Origin: Flavobacteriales bacterium
Lineage (GTDB): Bacteria > Bacteroidota > Bacteroidia > Flavobacteriales_D > Crocinitomicaceae
Reading direction: 5' to 3'
DNA: 12,424 nucleotides
Assembly: GCA_018665005.1 (NCBI GenBank)
Contig: JABJEE010000103.1
Span: forward strand, 1 to 12,424
Under the pieces are notes generated by a model. It was not told the origin of the DNA, did not search any database, and saw only the letters and a list, made by a program, of their open reading frames with translations. The stretch's first letter is position 1, and each line of letters opens with the position of its first letter. This document shows, one piece after another, positions 1-7,621 of this stretch. A program made the translations under genes and the position numbers.

Positions 1-1216
1 CAAGACCATTACTGTTCTCATCAAGATAAGGGGTGTCAATTTGATGGACATCTCCTGTAAATATAATTTTTGTGTTTTCTCCAGCTCTTGTTATAATCGT
101 TTTTACTTCGTGAGGAGTTAAATTCTGGGCCTCATCAATAATAAACATGATGTTGGATAAGCTTCGTCCACGAATAAATGCCAAAGGAGTAATCAAGATC
201 TTTCCAGACTCTTGCATTTCAAGAATGGCTTTGTGTTTCTTTTCGTTGGTTCCAAATTGAGATTTTATAAATTTTAAATTATCAAAAAGTGGTTCCATAT
301 ATGGACCTATTTTATCGTTAGCATCGCCGGGTAAAAAGCCAATTTCTTTATTTGATAAAGGCACTATAGGCCTTGCTAAAATGATTTGATTAAATTGTTT
401 GGCTTGCTCTAAAGCTGAAGCGAGAGCCAAAAGAGTTTTCCCCGTTCCTGCAACTCCTTGGATGGCCACAAGCTTAATGTTTGAATTCATTAAGGCGTGA
501 AAGGCAAATGCTTGTTCCGCATTTTTAGGTTTGATCCCGTAAACGAATTCTTTTTCAATTCGTTCAATTTGTTCAACGGTGTGATTGTAAAAAGCCAAGG
601 AAGAGGACTTGCCATTTTTTAATATATAATAACCATTTACCAATTTGTTTTCCCCCAAAACATTGTCTGCGTCAATTCTTCCTTTGGTAAAAATCTCTCT
701 AATTTTTTCTGAATCTACGCCTTCAATAGTATTTGACTTTTCCTCATGTTGAATAGTGACCTTTCCTGTCTCATAATCTTCAGCAATTACTCCTAGAGCT
801 TTTGCTTTAATTCGAAGGTTAATATCCTTTGTTACTAGGATTACGGCTTTTTTTGGTTCTTTTTCTTTAAGATACAAGGCGGCATTAATGATTTTATGGT
901 CATTTTTACCCTCTGCATATATGCTTTCAGCGTCTACCTTTTTGGGCTTGTATTCCATAATTACACGAAATTCACCTTTGTCATCACCTAATGAAATCCA
1001 TTCTTGTAAGCCTCCATTTCCAGAAAGTCGATCAATAAATCGAATGACTTCCCTTGCACAGAAGTTTTTGGTATCGTTACCCACCTTGAATTTATCTAGT
1101 TCTTCTAGAACTGTAATAGGAATTGCGACATTATTATCTTCGAATGTGGATATGGATTGATGATCATGAAGTAAAACAGAAGTATCAAGAACGTAAATTT
1201 TTTCTTTTTTGGCCAT
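1..1216 (-). CDS. PhoH family ATPase with N-terminal PIN domain (C-terminus beyond the window)
   Basis: The frame runs from an ATG at 1216-1214 off the left edge, giving 405 residues; the last visible residues lie just past the GDxxQID motif, so probably only a few tens are missing. Residues 5-140 form a PIN domain, the metal-dependent RNase fold, with acidic residues in the expected places (D11 in LDTS, E38/E39, D106 in NDHKI, D131 in TKD). Residues 230-405 form a PhoH ATPase core: Walker A GVAGTGKT at 254-261, ARPIV at 281-285, GFLPGD at 293-298, Walker B FIIDEAQN at 358-365 and GDVHQID at 388-394. The family is cytoplasmic and is thought to couple ATP-driven RNA unwinding to RNA cleavage; the native substrate is poorly defined. 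It lies 94 bp downstream of the epimerase-like gene on the same strand; I see no convincing terminator or promoter in the gap. Family assignment is secure, physiological role is not. Confidence 0.95.
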   Translation of the reverse strand, partial: MAKKEKIYVLDTSVLLHDHQSISTFEDNNVAIPITVLEELDKFKVGNDTKNFCAREVIRFIDRLSGNGGLQEWISLGDDKGEFRVIMEYKPKKVDAESIYAEGKNDHKIINAALYLKEKEPKKAVILVTKDINLRIKAKALGVIAEDYETGKVTIQHEEKSNTIEGVDSEKIREIFTKGRIDADNVLGENKLVNGYYILKNGKSSSLAFYNHTVEQIERIEKEFVYGIKPKNAEQAFAFHALMNSNIKLVAIQGVAGTGKTLLALASALEQAKQFNQIILARPIVPLSNKEIGFLPGDANDKIGPYMEPLFDNLKFIKSQFGTNEKKHKAILEMQESGKILITPLAFIRGRSLSNIMFIIDEAQNLTPHEVKTIITRAGENTKIIFTGDVHQIDTPYLDENSNGL

Positions 1217-1310
1217 TAAAGTCTTTTTATGAAAGTTAGCTTTTAATAAAGAATTGCAGCTAAAAACAGCAAGCTATTTTTATACAAATTATTGTTAGCA
1301 TCAACTTTGA

Positions 1311-2195
1311 TTATTTTTTAACGATTTCAGTGATTGCAGAATCGAAGTTGGCATACTTAAATTGAAAACCAATTTTCCTGATTTTCTCATTTGAAACCTT
1401 TAGGCTTTCTGTTAGCATTGTAGCCATTTCGCCGAGAAGCAGGTTTAATATACTTTTGGGAACTGCCGGAAAGAAAAAAGGTTTTCTCATTTTTTTCGTT
1501 ATGGTTTTCATGAGTTCTCGATTTGTAATATATCCATTTGCAGCATTATATGTTCCTGAAATATCATTTTCAATGCAATATAAAAACATCCTACAGAGGT
1601 CATCAATATGAATCCAAGGAACGTATTGTTTTCCCGAAGCCAGAGGACTCCCCACACCTAACTTTACAGGACGAAGCAGTTTTTTCAAGGCCCCGCCTTT
1701 ATGATCAATAACCATGGCAATTCGTAATTTCGCAACTGGACAAACATCCTCAAAAGAGGAGCTAGCCAATTCCCAATCTTTGACCAAAACAGACAAGAAA
1801 TCATCTCCATAAGGGTCATTTTCTGTTTTTTCATGTGGGCCATTATATCCGTAGCAGTTTATGCCAGAAGCACTAATGAAATATTTTAGTTTCGGCATTT
1901 TTTCTGATACGGATTTTAAAAATTGAATTGAATTAATTCTGGAATTAATTAAATCCGTTTTGCGATCAGAGCTCCATTTTTTATCCGCAATTCCTGAACC
2001 TGCTAAATTTATAATGACATCAACCTCAGACAAATGCTTACTTTCAATGGTCTGTTTTTCAGGATTCCAATAAATATGGCTGCTTTTTTTGGGTCTACGC
2101 GTAAGTTTGTAAACGATATACCCTTTTTGTTTGAGTAGCTTTGATAATGATCGACCTACTAAACCTCTCCCTCCTGAAATAAGAACTGTTCTCAT
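1311..2195 (-). CDS. TIGR01777 family NAD(P)-binding epimerase-like protein (YfcH/SDR39U1 type)
   Basis: This 294-residue cytoplasmic protein has the full length of the TIGR01777 family. The N-terminus has a Rossmann nucleotide-binding loop GGRGLVG at 8-14. Family signatures follow in order: NLAGSGIADKKW at 63-74 with a downstream NSRI, SASG...YGYNG at 108-119, a segment around 158-190 ending in GSPLASGK, and PWIHIDDL at 193-200, which is diagnostic. Residues from about 239 onward match the C-terminal DUF1731 region typical of the family. It is an atypical short-chain dehydrogenase relative: the classical YxxxK catalytic pair is not evident, so whether it catalyses a redox or epimerase reaction is unknown, as for most relatives. 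It is divergent from the S41 protease gene, with 138 bp between them, and an inverted repeat lies 16-40 bp upstream of its ATG. Family call is strong; substrate is not inferable. Confidence 0.92.
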   Translation of the reverse strand: MRTVLISGGRGLVGRSLSKLLKQKGYIVYKLTRRPKKSSHIYWNPEKQTIESKHLSEVDVIINLAGSGIADKKWSSDRKTDLINSRINSIQFLKSVSEKMPKLKYFISASGINCYGYNGPHEKTENDPYGDDFLSVLVKDWELASSSFEDVCPVAKLRIAMVIDHKGGALKKLLRPVKLGVGSPLASGKQYVPWIHIDDLCRMFLYCIENDISGTYNAANGYITNRELMKTITKKMRKPFFFPAVPKSILNLLLGEMATMLTESLKVSNEKIRKIGFQFKYANFDSAITEIVKK

Positions 2196-2210
2196 TGTAT
2201 AATTAACATG

Positions 2211-2235
2211 TGGTTTTATAAAGAGTTTAAAACCA
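2211..2235. repeat. Perfect 8-bp inverted repeat in the divergent intergenic region
   Basis: TGGTTTTA at 2211-2218 and TAAAACCA at 2228-2235 are exact reverse complements separated by 9 bases. The element sits between two divergent genes, 16-40 bp upstream of the epimerase-like start codon on the minus strand. It could be an operator or a 5'-UTR hairpin. It is AT-rich and lacks a following T-run, so it is a poor terminator candidate. In AT-rich DNA an 8-bp arm can arise by chance, hence the low confidence. The rest of 2196-2333 is AT-rich; I found no match to the Bacteroidetes promoter pattern TTTG-N19-TAnnTTTG on either strand. Confidence 0.35.
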
Positions 2236-2333
2236 AAAATTGTTACGCTAAATTTAATATAATTAATTGACTTTTTTCCTCATATATTATTGAGTGTTGA
2301 AGTTTACACGTATTTTCGAATCAAATTTATATT

Positions 2334-3782
2334 TTGGGTAGAAGTATAGTCCTTTTTTACTTTATGCTTGGCGTGATACAGGTGAATTCACAACCTTGCA
2401 GTGAATACATTCAGCACAAGAAGAATGTTCGGGGGAACGTTTTAATTTGTCCTAATGCAATGGCAGAAGACCTTAAGGAACTATACAAGAGCATAATTAA
2501 CACACATCCCAACCCGTACATCTACTGTTCGAAAGAAAAATTGGATTCCGCATACACAGAAGCTCAGAACGCTGTATTATCGGCTCAGAATATATTGGAT
2601 TTTTCATTGGTGTTGACTGGTTTTATAAAAAACATAAGAGATTCACACACCTATTTTAATCCAAGAGATCTTCTCGTGTTGTCCGGAAACAAATCAAAAT
2701 CGGTTCCTTTTTATTTGAATAAAATTGATTCGAAATTTTACTTGGTCAAAGCATATGATAATACCATTCCTGTTGGAGTAGAAGTGTTGAAAGTAGGTTC
2801 AATGACGGTCGATAGTTTATATCAACTAACTCGATTATTTAGTCCTGATGAGGCTTATACAGAATCGGCAAGAACAGAGATCACGATAAAAATGATGGGG
2901 CTAGTATTTAACGTGCAAAATGAAAGTCTTGAAAATGAAGTTCAATTTAAATATGTGAATACATTAGGGGACACATTGCTAAAAAAAATCAGACGTATTA
3001 AATCAAAAAAATTATTTAAGAATGAAGAATGGTACCCATCTAAAGAGTTAGAATATCATTTTTTAAAAGATCAAGCATATTTGAGGGTGTATTCTTTTGA
3101 ATCAAGGAATGAAAAGAAATTTAAGAAAACAATTGATCAGTTTTTTAGTCTTGTTGCTTCAAAGGGGATTAACTCGGTGATCATTGATGTTCGTGAAAAC
3201 CGTGGAGGATTCATTTTGTTATTAGAGCATCTATTGAGTTATATTAATATTAACGATGAAACATATGATCTTAATTATTCATATAAAAGAAGTGATTTGG
3301 ATAGATTTGAGTCTTTGTCCAGATTAAAAAAAATAGATTTTGTTAAAAAGGCTAAGCGGGTTTATCCGCGGGGGATGATCAGTAGAGAATACGATTTTTT
3401 TTTAAGTCCTAAAGGAACGTTAAGGACAATACTCTATGAAAAAAATCTCGTCAACTCCAGCAATAATCATTATCGAGGGAATTGCAAGTTGTATATGAAT
3501 GGTTTATCTATGTCTGCTTCGGTTTTACTGGCTTCTTGGTTTAAAGAGACCAATAGGGGGGAAACCGTTGGAACTCCTTGTTTTGGGTCTTTACAAGCTA
3601 CCCATGGGAACCCAGCAACGATAGTTTTAAAAAACTCGGGACTTCCTGTATCTATTTCAACACTAAAGTTAACGCCAAATAACGATATGAAAAATAAATA
3701 CGGTGATATTGATGTCGATAAAACAGTAACAATTACATTACGAGATATTCAATCTGGAATAGACCCCTTTAAGTTAAACTGA
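2334..3782 (+). CDS. Secreted S41-family serine protease (Ser-His type), TTG start
   Basis: The frame encodes 482 residues from a TTG at 2334. This start is chosen because residues 1-20 then form a signal peptide (short GRS n-region, hydrophobic core IVLFYFMLGVIQV, then NSQ), while the first in-frame ATG (2364, residue 11) would remove half the core. An in-frame stop at 2298-2300 limits upstream extension. Residues 45-110 form an N-terminal helical region ending in IRDSHTYF, whose H105 matches the conserved His of tricorn-like S41 enzymes. The core contains IIDVRENRGG at 283-292, the S41 hallmark strand and loop, and LSMSAS at 391-396 holding the likely nucleophile (S394 by position). Lys of the CtpA/Tsp Ser-Lys dyad is not visible after GTPCFG (413-418). 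A PDZ domain is not evident, though residues 120-165 could be a divergent one. The product is probably periplasmic or surface-associated; substrate unknown. It is a single plus-strand gene convergent with DUF389. Confidence 0.87.
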   Translation: MGRSIVLFYFMLGVIQVNSQPCSEYIQHKKNVRGNVLICPNAMAEDLKELYKSIINTHPNPYIYCSKEKLDSAYTEAQNAVLSAQNILDFSLVLTGFIKNIRDSHTYFNPRDLLVLSGNKSKSVPFYLNKIDSKFYLVKAYDNTIPVGVEVLKVGSMTVDSLYQLTRLFSPDEAYTESARTEITIKMMGLVFNVQNESLENEVQFKYVNTLGDTLLKKIRRIKSKKLFKNEEWYPSKELEYHFLKDQAYLRVYSFESRNEKKFKKTIDQFFSLVASKGINSVIIDVRENRGGFILLLEHLLSYININDETYDLNYSYKRSDLDRFESLSRLKKIDFVKKAKRVYPRGMISREYDFFLSPKGTLRTILYEKNLVNSSNNHYRGNCKLYMNGLSMSASVLLASWFKETNRGETVGTPCFGSLQATHGNPATIVLKNSGLPVSISTLKLTPNNDMKNKYGDIDVDKTVTITLRDIQSGIDPFKLN

Positions 3783-3783
3783 T

Positions 3784-5202
3784 CTAGGGATTAAAGTTTT
3801 TAAAACGATCAAATAAGGATTCAAAACGAGACATTTTAATTTTTTTGTAAACCGTTGTGTCAGTTGAATTGAAGTTTACAAATACTTCCTCCCCATTTAC
3901 CCGTGCTTTTAACCAGGATTGTATCCTATTTCTATCTTCCTTTACGAGCAAACTATCATGACAGATTTGAACTAGCCAAGCATTTGTTCCAATGGAGTCG
4001 GTATGTTTAACTCCCGGTTGCATGGTAAGAGAAGAAACTTTCGGGTATTGTGCTTTTAATTCTTTATACACCTGTCCTCCAATTTCTCTTATCATCTGGA
4101 TACTATCAAGGTTTGAGTTTTTCACGTTTAATTCCTCTTTTATTGAAGAAATTTGTTGCTTTTGGGCCATTAATTCAGCAGCTAATGGGTTAACGTCTTC
4201 CTTGTCTTTTAAGTTGGCAAAGCCTTGCCTAATCTCAAGAGTTGTGTTTTCTAAATGAAATATCGGCAGCTTTCGTTTTATCCCTTCTTGATCTTCTTTA
4301 GGGATAAGTTCTCCCCCGTAGGTCAATGTGATTTTCTGATTGGCAGCATCAACCTCTTGGTCTAGTAAATAAACATTAGGTATTGGATGTGTTGCTATTT
4401 CACTTTTAAGAAATTCTTCTGCTTTTTGATTGTATCTATCTTGTTGAACCATGGTATACCCAAAGTAAATACTTGGAATTATGGTAAGAATTGTAATGAC
4501 AAAAATAATTCTATTGGTGCGTTTTGCAATTTTAGTATCCAAATTGGCTTTTTGAGGGAATTTTAAAATCCGAGCGGTCACCAAAGTAGCCAAGGAAATG
4601 AACACTGTATTAATGAAAAACAAATAAAAAGCACCTAAGAAATATTCAATTTGAAATGTCGCTAATCCATAACCAGCGGTGCATAATGGGGGCATTAATG
4701 CCGTTGCAATAGCAACACCAGGAATAACATTACCCTTCATTTTACTCGCAATTGCAATAATCCCAGCTAGGCCTCCAAAAAATGCAATTAATACATCATA
4801 GACGTTTGGTGAAGTCCTGGCTAACATTTCTGTTTGAGCAACATTTATCGGTGTAAGTGAAAAATACAAGGTAGAGGCAATGATCCCAACGAGTCCAGCG
4901 AATAGATAATTCGATAACGCCTTCTTTAAAAGGCCGAGGTCTGTAGTTGCAATTCCAAACCCCATCCCAATGATTGGTCCCATAATCGGTGATACAAGCA
5001 TCGCACCAATAACAACAGCGGCGGAATTGACGTTTAGTCCGAGAGAACAAATAAAAACAGCAAATACCAAAATCCATAAATTGGTACCCTTAAAAACTAC
5101 GCCACTATCAATGTTTGAAGCAATTACTTCAAAATCTTCCTGCTCATTTTTAAGACGAAAGCTGTCTATTATTTTCCGAATCTGATCAAAAAGTCTTTCC
5201 AT
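3784..5202 (-). CDS. DUF389 family integral membrane protein with long C-terminal extension
   Basis: This 472-residue protein starts at ATG 5202-5200. Residues 1-40 are polar and probably cytoplasmic. Residues 42-250 hold about six or seven hydrophobic segments (near 42-62, 63-85, 97-117, 135-153, 156-183, 187-212, 231-250). They include the two DUF389 signature stretches, SAAVVIGAMLVSPIMGPIIG at 60-79 and the GVAIATALMPPLC region at 162-174, both glycine/proline-rich and likely within membrane. Residues 255-455 form a soluble tail containing a predicted alpha/beta part and a probable short coiled coil (about 340-385, rich in E/K/Q). The family's biochemical function is unknown; a transport or channel role is often suspected from the fold but is not shown here. 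The stop codon lies one base from that of the convergent protease gene. The gene follows the YqaA-type gene on the same strand after 50 bp, so co-transcription is possible. Family call is firm, function unknown. Confidence 0.9.
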   Translation of the reverse strand: MERLFDQIRKIIDSFRLKNEQEDFEVIASNIDSGVVFKGTNLWILVFAVFICSLGLNVNSAAVVIGAMLVSPIMGPIIGMGFGIATTDLGLLKKALSNYLFAGLVGIIASTLYFSLTPINVAQTEMLARTSPNVYDVLIAFFGGLAGIIAIASKMKGNVIPGVAIATALMPPLCTAGYGLATFQIEYFLGAFYLFFINTVFISLATLVTARILKFPQKANLDTKIAKRTNRIIFVITILTIIPSIYFGYTMVQQDRYNQKAEEFLKSEIATHPIPNVYLLDQEVDAANQKITLTYGGELIPKEDQEGIKRKLPIFHLENTTLEIRQGFANLKDKEDVNPLAAELMAQKQQISSIKEELNVKNSNLDSIQMIREIGGQVYKELKAQYPKVSSLTMQPGVKHTDSIGTNAWLVQICHDSLLVKEDRNRIQSWLKARVNGEEVFVNFNSTDTTVYKKIKMSRFESLFDRFKNFNP

Positions 5203-5235
5203 TAGACTAAAATTATAATTTATATTTTAAAATGG

Positions 5236-5250
5236 TATCGTGAAACGATA
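5236..5250 (-). terminator. Weak hairpin after the YqaA-type gene
   Basis: TATCGT at 5236-5241 and ACGATA at 5245-5250 pair perfectly around a 3-base loop, beginning three bases past the YqaA-type stop codon on the minus strand. The following minus-strand sequence has only a four-T run (CCATTTTAAAA), so it is a weak or partial terminator at best. Its position between two membrane-protein genes fits a processing or attenuation site, or chance. Confidence 0.35.
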
Positions 5251-5252
5251 AT

Positions 5253-5684
5253 TTATATGTATTTGTATAGCAAAACGACAATGAGATACCTTAAAAACTT
5301 TCCTAGAAATATAAATAAAAAGGTGGGTAATATTCTAGCTCTAAAAAATCCTAATGCAATACCCAATAAGTCGCCAATAAAAGGTAGCCAGCTCAACAAA
5401 GCCATCCAAGACCCAAATCTATTGACTCGTGTTTTCCACTTTTCTATTTTTTCTAAAGTAGCTCCGAAGACTTTTAGCCAATAAGGATTTCCTATTCTAC
5501 CAATAATGTAATTTAGCCATCCTCCAAAAGTATTCCCGGTTGTAGCACAAGCCAAAGAAATAAAAGGATCATATCCCATATACAACATGGCAATTAAAAG
5601 AGCTTCTGATGTAATAGGAATAATTGTTGCAGCCAAAAAGCTAGTAACGAACAGCCCCCAGAAACCAATCTCAAATTCAAGCAT
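5253..5684 (-). CDS. YqaA/DedA-type membrane protein (SNARE-associated/VTT domain)
   Basis: From the ATG at 5684-5682 this is a 143-residue, almost wholly hydrophobic inner-membrane protein. The longest open frame adds five residues (ATG at 5699-5697), but that codon lies in the loop and stem of an intrinsic terminator, so the shorter start is preferred; it keeps the complete first hydrophobic region. The family pattern is visible: an N-terminal re-entrant or membrane stretch ending in IPITSEALL, then ATTGNTFGGWLNYIIGR, an amphipathic linker rich in K/E (ATLEKIEKWK), LPFIGDLLGIALGFFR, and a final membrane segment near the C-terminus. DedA-superfamily proteins are implicated in lipid (undecaprenyl-phosphate or phospholipid) translocation and envelope homeostasis; for the YqaA branch the substrate is not established. 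It lies between a T9SS protein gene and DUF389 on one strand. No Shine-Dalgarno sequence precedes either start. Confidence 0.88.
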   Translation of the reverse strand: MLEFEIGFWGLFVTSFLAATIIPITSEALLIAMLYMGYDPFISLACATTGNTFGGWLNYIIGRIGNPYWLKVFGATLEKIEKWKTRVNRFGSWMALLSWLPFIGDLLGIALGFFRARILPTFLFIFLGKFLRYLIVVLLYKYI

Positions 5685-5708
5685 AAAAAAAGCCGGCATA
5701 GCCGGCTT
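5685..5708 (-). terminator. Intrinsic terminator of the 615-residue T9SS protein gene
   Basis: AAGCCGGC (5690-5697) and GCCGGCTT (5701-5708) form a perfect 8-bp GC-rich stem with a 3-base loop. On the minus strand the stem is followed by a run of seven T (5691-5685). It starts about 20 bp after the stop codon of the upstream gene, so orientation and position fit a Rho-independent terminator. The T-run ends exactly at the preferred start codon of the YqaA-type gene (5684). Confidence 0.88.
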
Positions 5709-5728
5709 AAATTTTAATGGATTTTCAT

Positions 5729-7576
5729 TTATTTTTTAACGAACATACGGGTCACTGTAGTTTCTTCATTTGAAATAACCACTTTATAGACTCCTGAGGA
5801 TAAATTAGAAGAATCAATAGAAACTTCGTTGGACCCCTCATTTAAATAAAAGGAATTCGTGTTCAATTTTTTTCCTGAAAGATCAAATACACAAATTTCA
5901 ACGTTTAGAGCATTATCAGCATTCACATTGATTACAGACTCTGATGTTACAGGATTTGGAAAGATGGTTCCAACGTGAACTTCGCTATCATTTTCCGCTA
6001 TTCCAATAGTGGGTTCAAAGTTCAACTTTACAGCAGGAGACCATCCCCATCCGTTGAAATAATTTTCAGCACCGTCCTGTCCAAAGGGACCAAAGCAAAC
6101 AGTAGAGAAATCATCATCACCTTTTGATGAGCGTTTAATAGCCATGTTTTCATCCGCACTTTGGTAGGTGCTTACTAATGCCATATAAACCTTTCCTGCC
6201 TCAAGATTAATACCTATTTCACCATTAATGTCCTCTAAAGGAATAGTTACAGGGCTGTTTGTTGGGGCAGGTGAAGGAAGAACATAAAGTCCATCAATTG
6301 CACCTCCAATAAATAAATTTGCTTGATCTTGAATACTTGTCATTACTTCATAAACAAGAACTTCAACCTCAAGACCCGAAGTGGTTCCTCCAGCAAAATA
6401 TACATCTAAGCCCTTAACAAGCTCATTGGCTTCTAAAACGAATTGATTTCCAACACCGATTAAACCTTCTTGTGTAAAGTCAATAACACTCGATCCTAAA
6501 GGATGGTTGTGCCCATATAGGTGTTGTGTAATTTCAAAGTCTTCAGACAAGGAGTTGTTTGAGGCTAAGGAGTCTTCAGGGAGCGTAGCTGTTATCGTGT
6601 AGACCCCTATATCTGAAGGAACAAATCCGGTATCATAAATCACAGTATCAGTTGTTCCTGGTTCAACAGTAAAAGACACACTAGTACTTGACGTACCTGC
6701 ACCAGAAATGTCAACGGCGAGATCTTGGGTTTGACTCACAGATCCATTATTTTTAATAATCGCGAATATTGTTGTTGATTGAACTTGAGATAAAGGAGTT
6801 TCATAGAAATCCCAAGCATTATATATGTCATGAGTATAGAGTTTTTCGATACTCAATTCATTGTCATAAGGCTCATATAATTCAACGTCGTCAACCATCC
6901 ACCCATATCCACTTCCATATTGGTCATTGTCCGAATCGTTGATCCATCTGAAACGAATCATAGAAAGGGCAGAATTTGTTACGGGTAATAATATAGCCAA
7001 ATTGTTTTGAATTGGGTCTCCATTTGTGGCCGCGTCGATATTCACATCTGCTGAAAAAGCAGTCCAAGAGGCTCCACCATCTTCTGAGAATTCCACAAAT
7101 GTTTGATCATAGTTGAAGGCTCGGTATCGCTGATTAAATGTTAAAGAAAGGAACGCAGAGCTTGTTCCAGATAAATCGATAGTATCTGAAGTCACCCACG
7201 TGTCTTGTGGATCAATGTCGGCATTAAGAAGATGTTGAACACCATTGAAAAACGCAAAGCCGTTAGATGCCGATGTGCCAGCCGTTTCCATCCCTCCCAT
7301 ATAATCAATTGCTGAACTTATTCCGGGGTCTGTATTGGTTCCGATCACAAAAGTCCCCTGACCATTCGATCCAATTTCCCAAGTTGATGGATCAGAAAAA
7401 TCATCAGACCATATAGGGGTAGATTTTTGATTGGATAAATTCGGTTTGAGATTTGTCGATGACTCATTAAAAGGAGCCATTTCAAATATGACATTCGTGT
7501 TGTTGGTTTCATTTTTTTGAGACCATAAAGAGCCAGCCGTTAATGACAAGCATAATAGTAGTAAGTGTTTTTTCAT
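5729..7576 (-). CDS. T9SS type A sorting domain-containing secreted protein with MAM/jelly-roll-like domain
   Basis: This 615-residue protein begins with a clear signal peptide (MKK, then a leucine-rich core, SLWSQ at 16-20). Residues 55-235 form a beta-sandwich of the kind often called MAM-like or choice-of-anchor J: it opens with IWSDDF...WEIG, has SLTFNQRY near 144-151, FSEDGGASW at 163-171 and closes with GWMVDDVELY at 225-234. Residues 238-350 look like an Ig-like/CARDB-type domain (IIKNNGSVSQTQDLAVDI at 273-290, VYTITATL at 325-332). A second beta-rich region spans 360-520. Residues 537-615 are the type A sorting domain (IFPNP at 538-542, VFDLSGK at 563-569, SSGVYKVVI at 593-601, MFVKK at the end). 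The predicted route is Sec export, then T9SS across the outer membrane with cleavage of the sorting domain. No catalytic motif is visible, so an adhesin or surface-structural role is an inference. The gene ends in a strong terminator. Confidence 0.92.
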   Translation of the reverse strand: MKKHLLLLCLSLTAGSLWSQKNETNNTNVIFEMAPFNESSTNLKPNLSNQKSTPIWSDDFSDPSTWEIGSNGQGTFVIGTNTDPGISSAIDYMGGMETAGTSASNGFAFFNGVQHLLNADIDPQDTWVTSDTIDLSGTSSAFLSLTFNQRYRAFNYDQTFVEFSEDGGASWTAFSADVNIDAATNGDPIQNNLAILLPVTNSALSMIRFRWINDSDNDQYGSGYGWMVDDVELYEPYDNELSIEKLYTHDIYNAWDFYETPLSQVQSTTIFAIIKNNGSVSQTQDLAVDISGAGTSSTSVSFTVEPGTTDTVIYDTGFVPSDIGVYTITATLPEDSLASNNSLSEDFEITQHLYGHNHPLGSSVIDFTQEGLIGVGNQFVLEANELVKGLDVYFAGGTTSGLEVEVLVYEVMTSIQDQANLFIGGAIDGLYVLPSPAPTNSPVTIPLEDINGEIGINLEAGKVYMALVSTYQSADENMAIKRSSKGDDDFSTVCFGPFGQDGAENYFNGWGWSPAVKLNFEPTIGIAENDSEVHVGTIFPNPVTSESVINVNADNALNVEICVFDLSGKKLNTNSFYLNEGSNEVSIDSSNLSSGVYKVVISNEETTVTRMFVKK

Positions 7577-7621
7577 TTTGTTAATTTATAGGTGTGTAAA
7601 TATACAAAACTCTTAGTAAAA

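Noticed and set aside
888..1160. Plus-strand open frame of 90 codons
   Set aside because: It lies wholly antisense to the PIN domain of the PhoH-type gene, whose motifs are intact, and its translation shows no recognisable domain.
1217..1310. Imperfect AGCT-containing repeats and a short ATCA/TGAT palindrome between the PhoH-type and epimerase-like genes
   Set aside because: Arms are only 4-5 bp and the context is AT-rich; not distinguishable from chance.
2267..2290. TTGACT followed by TATATT/TATTAT as a sigma70-like promoter for the S41 protease
   Set aside because: The spacing is 10-12 bp rather than about 17, the sequence is AT-rich, and Bacteroidota use a different consensus.
3992..4258. 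Plus-strand open frame of 88 codons
   Set aside because: Antisense to the DUF389 tail; no homology-like features and cysteine-rich composition typical of shadow frames.
7577..7621. Possible promoter or terminator between the omega-amidase and the 615-residue T9SS gene
   Set aside because: AT-rich without a stable hairpin or a correctly spaced TTTG / TAnnTTTG pair, so no feature is supported although a promoter could be present.
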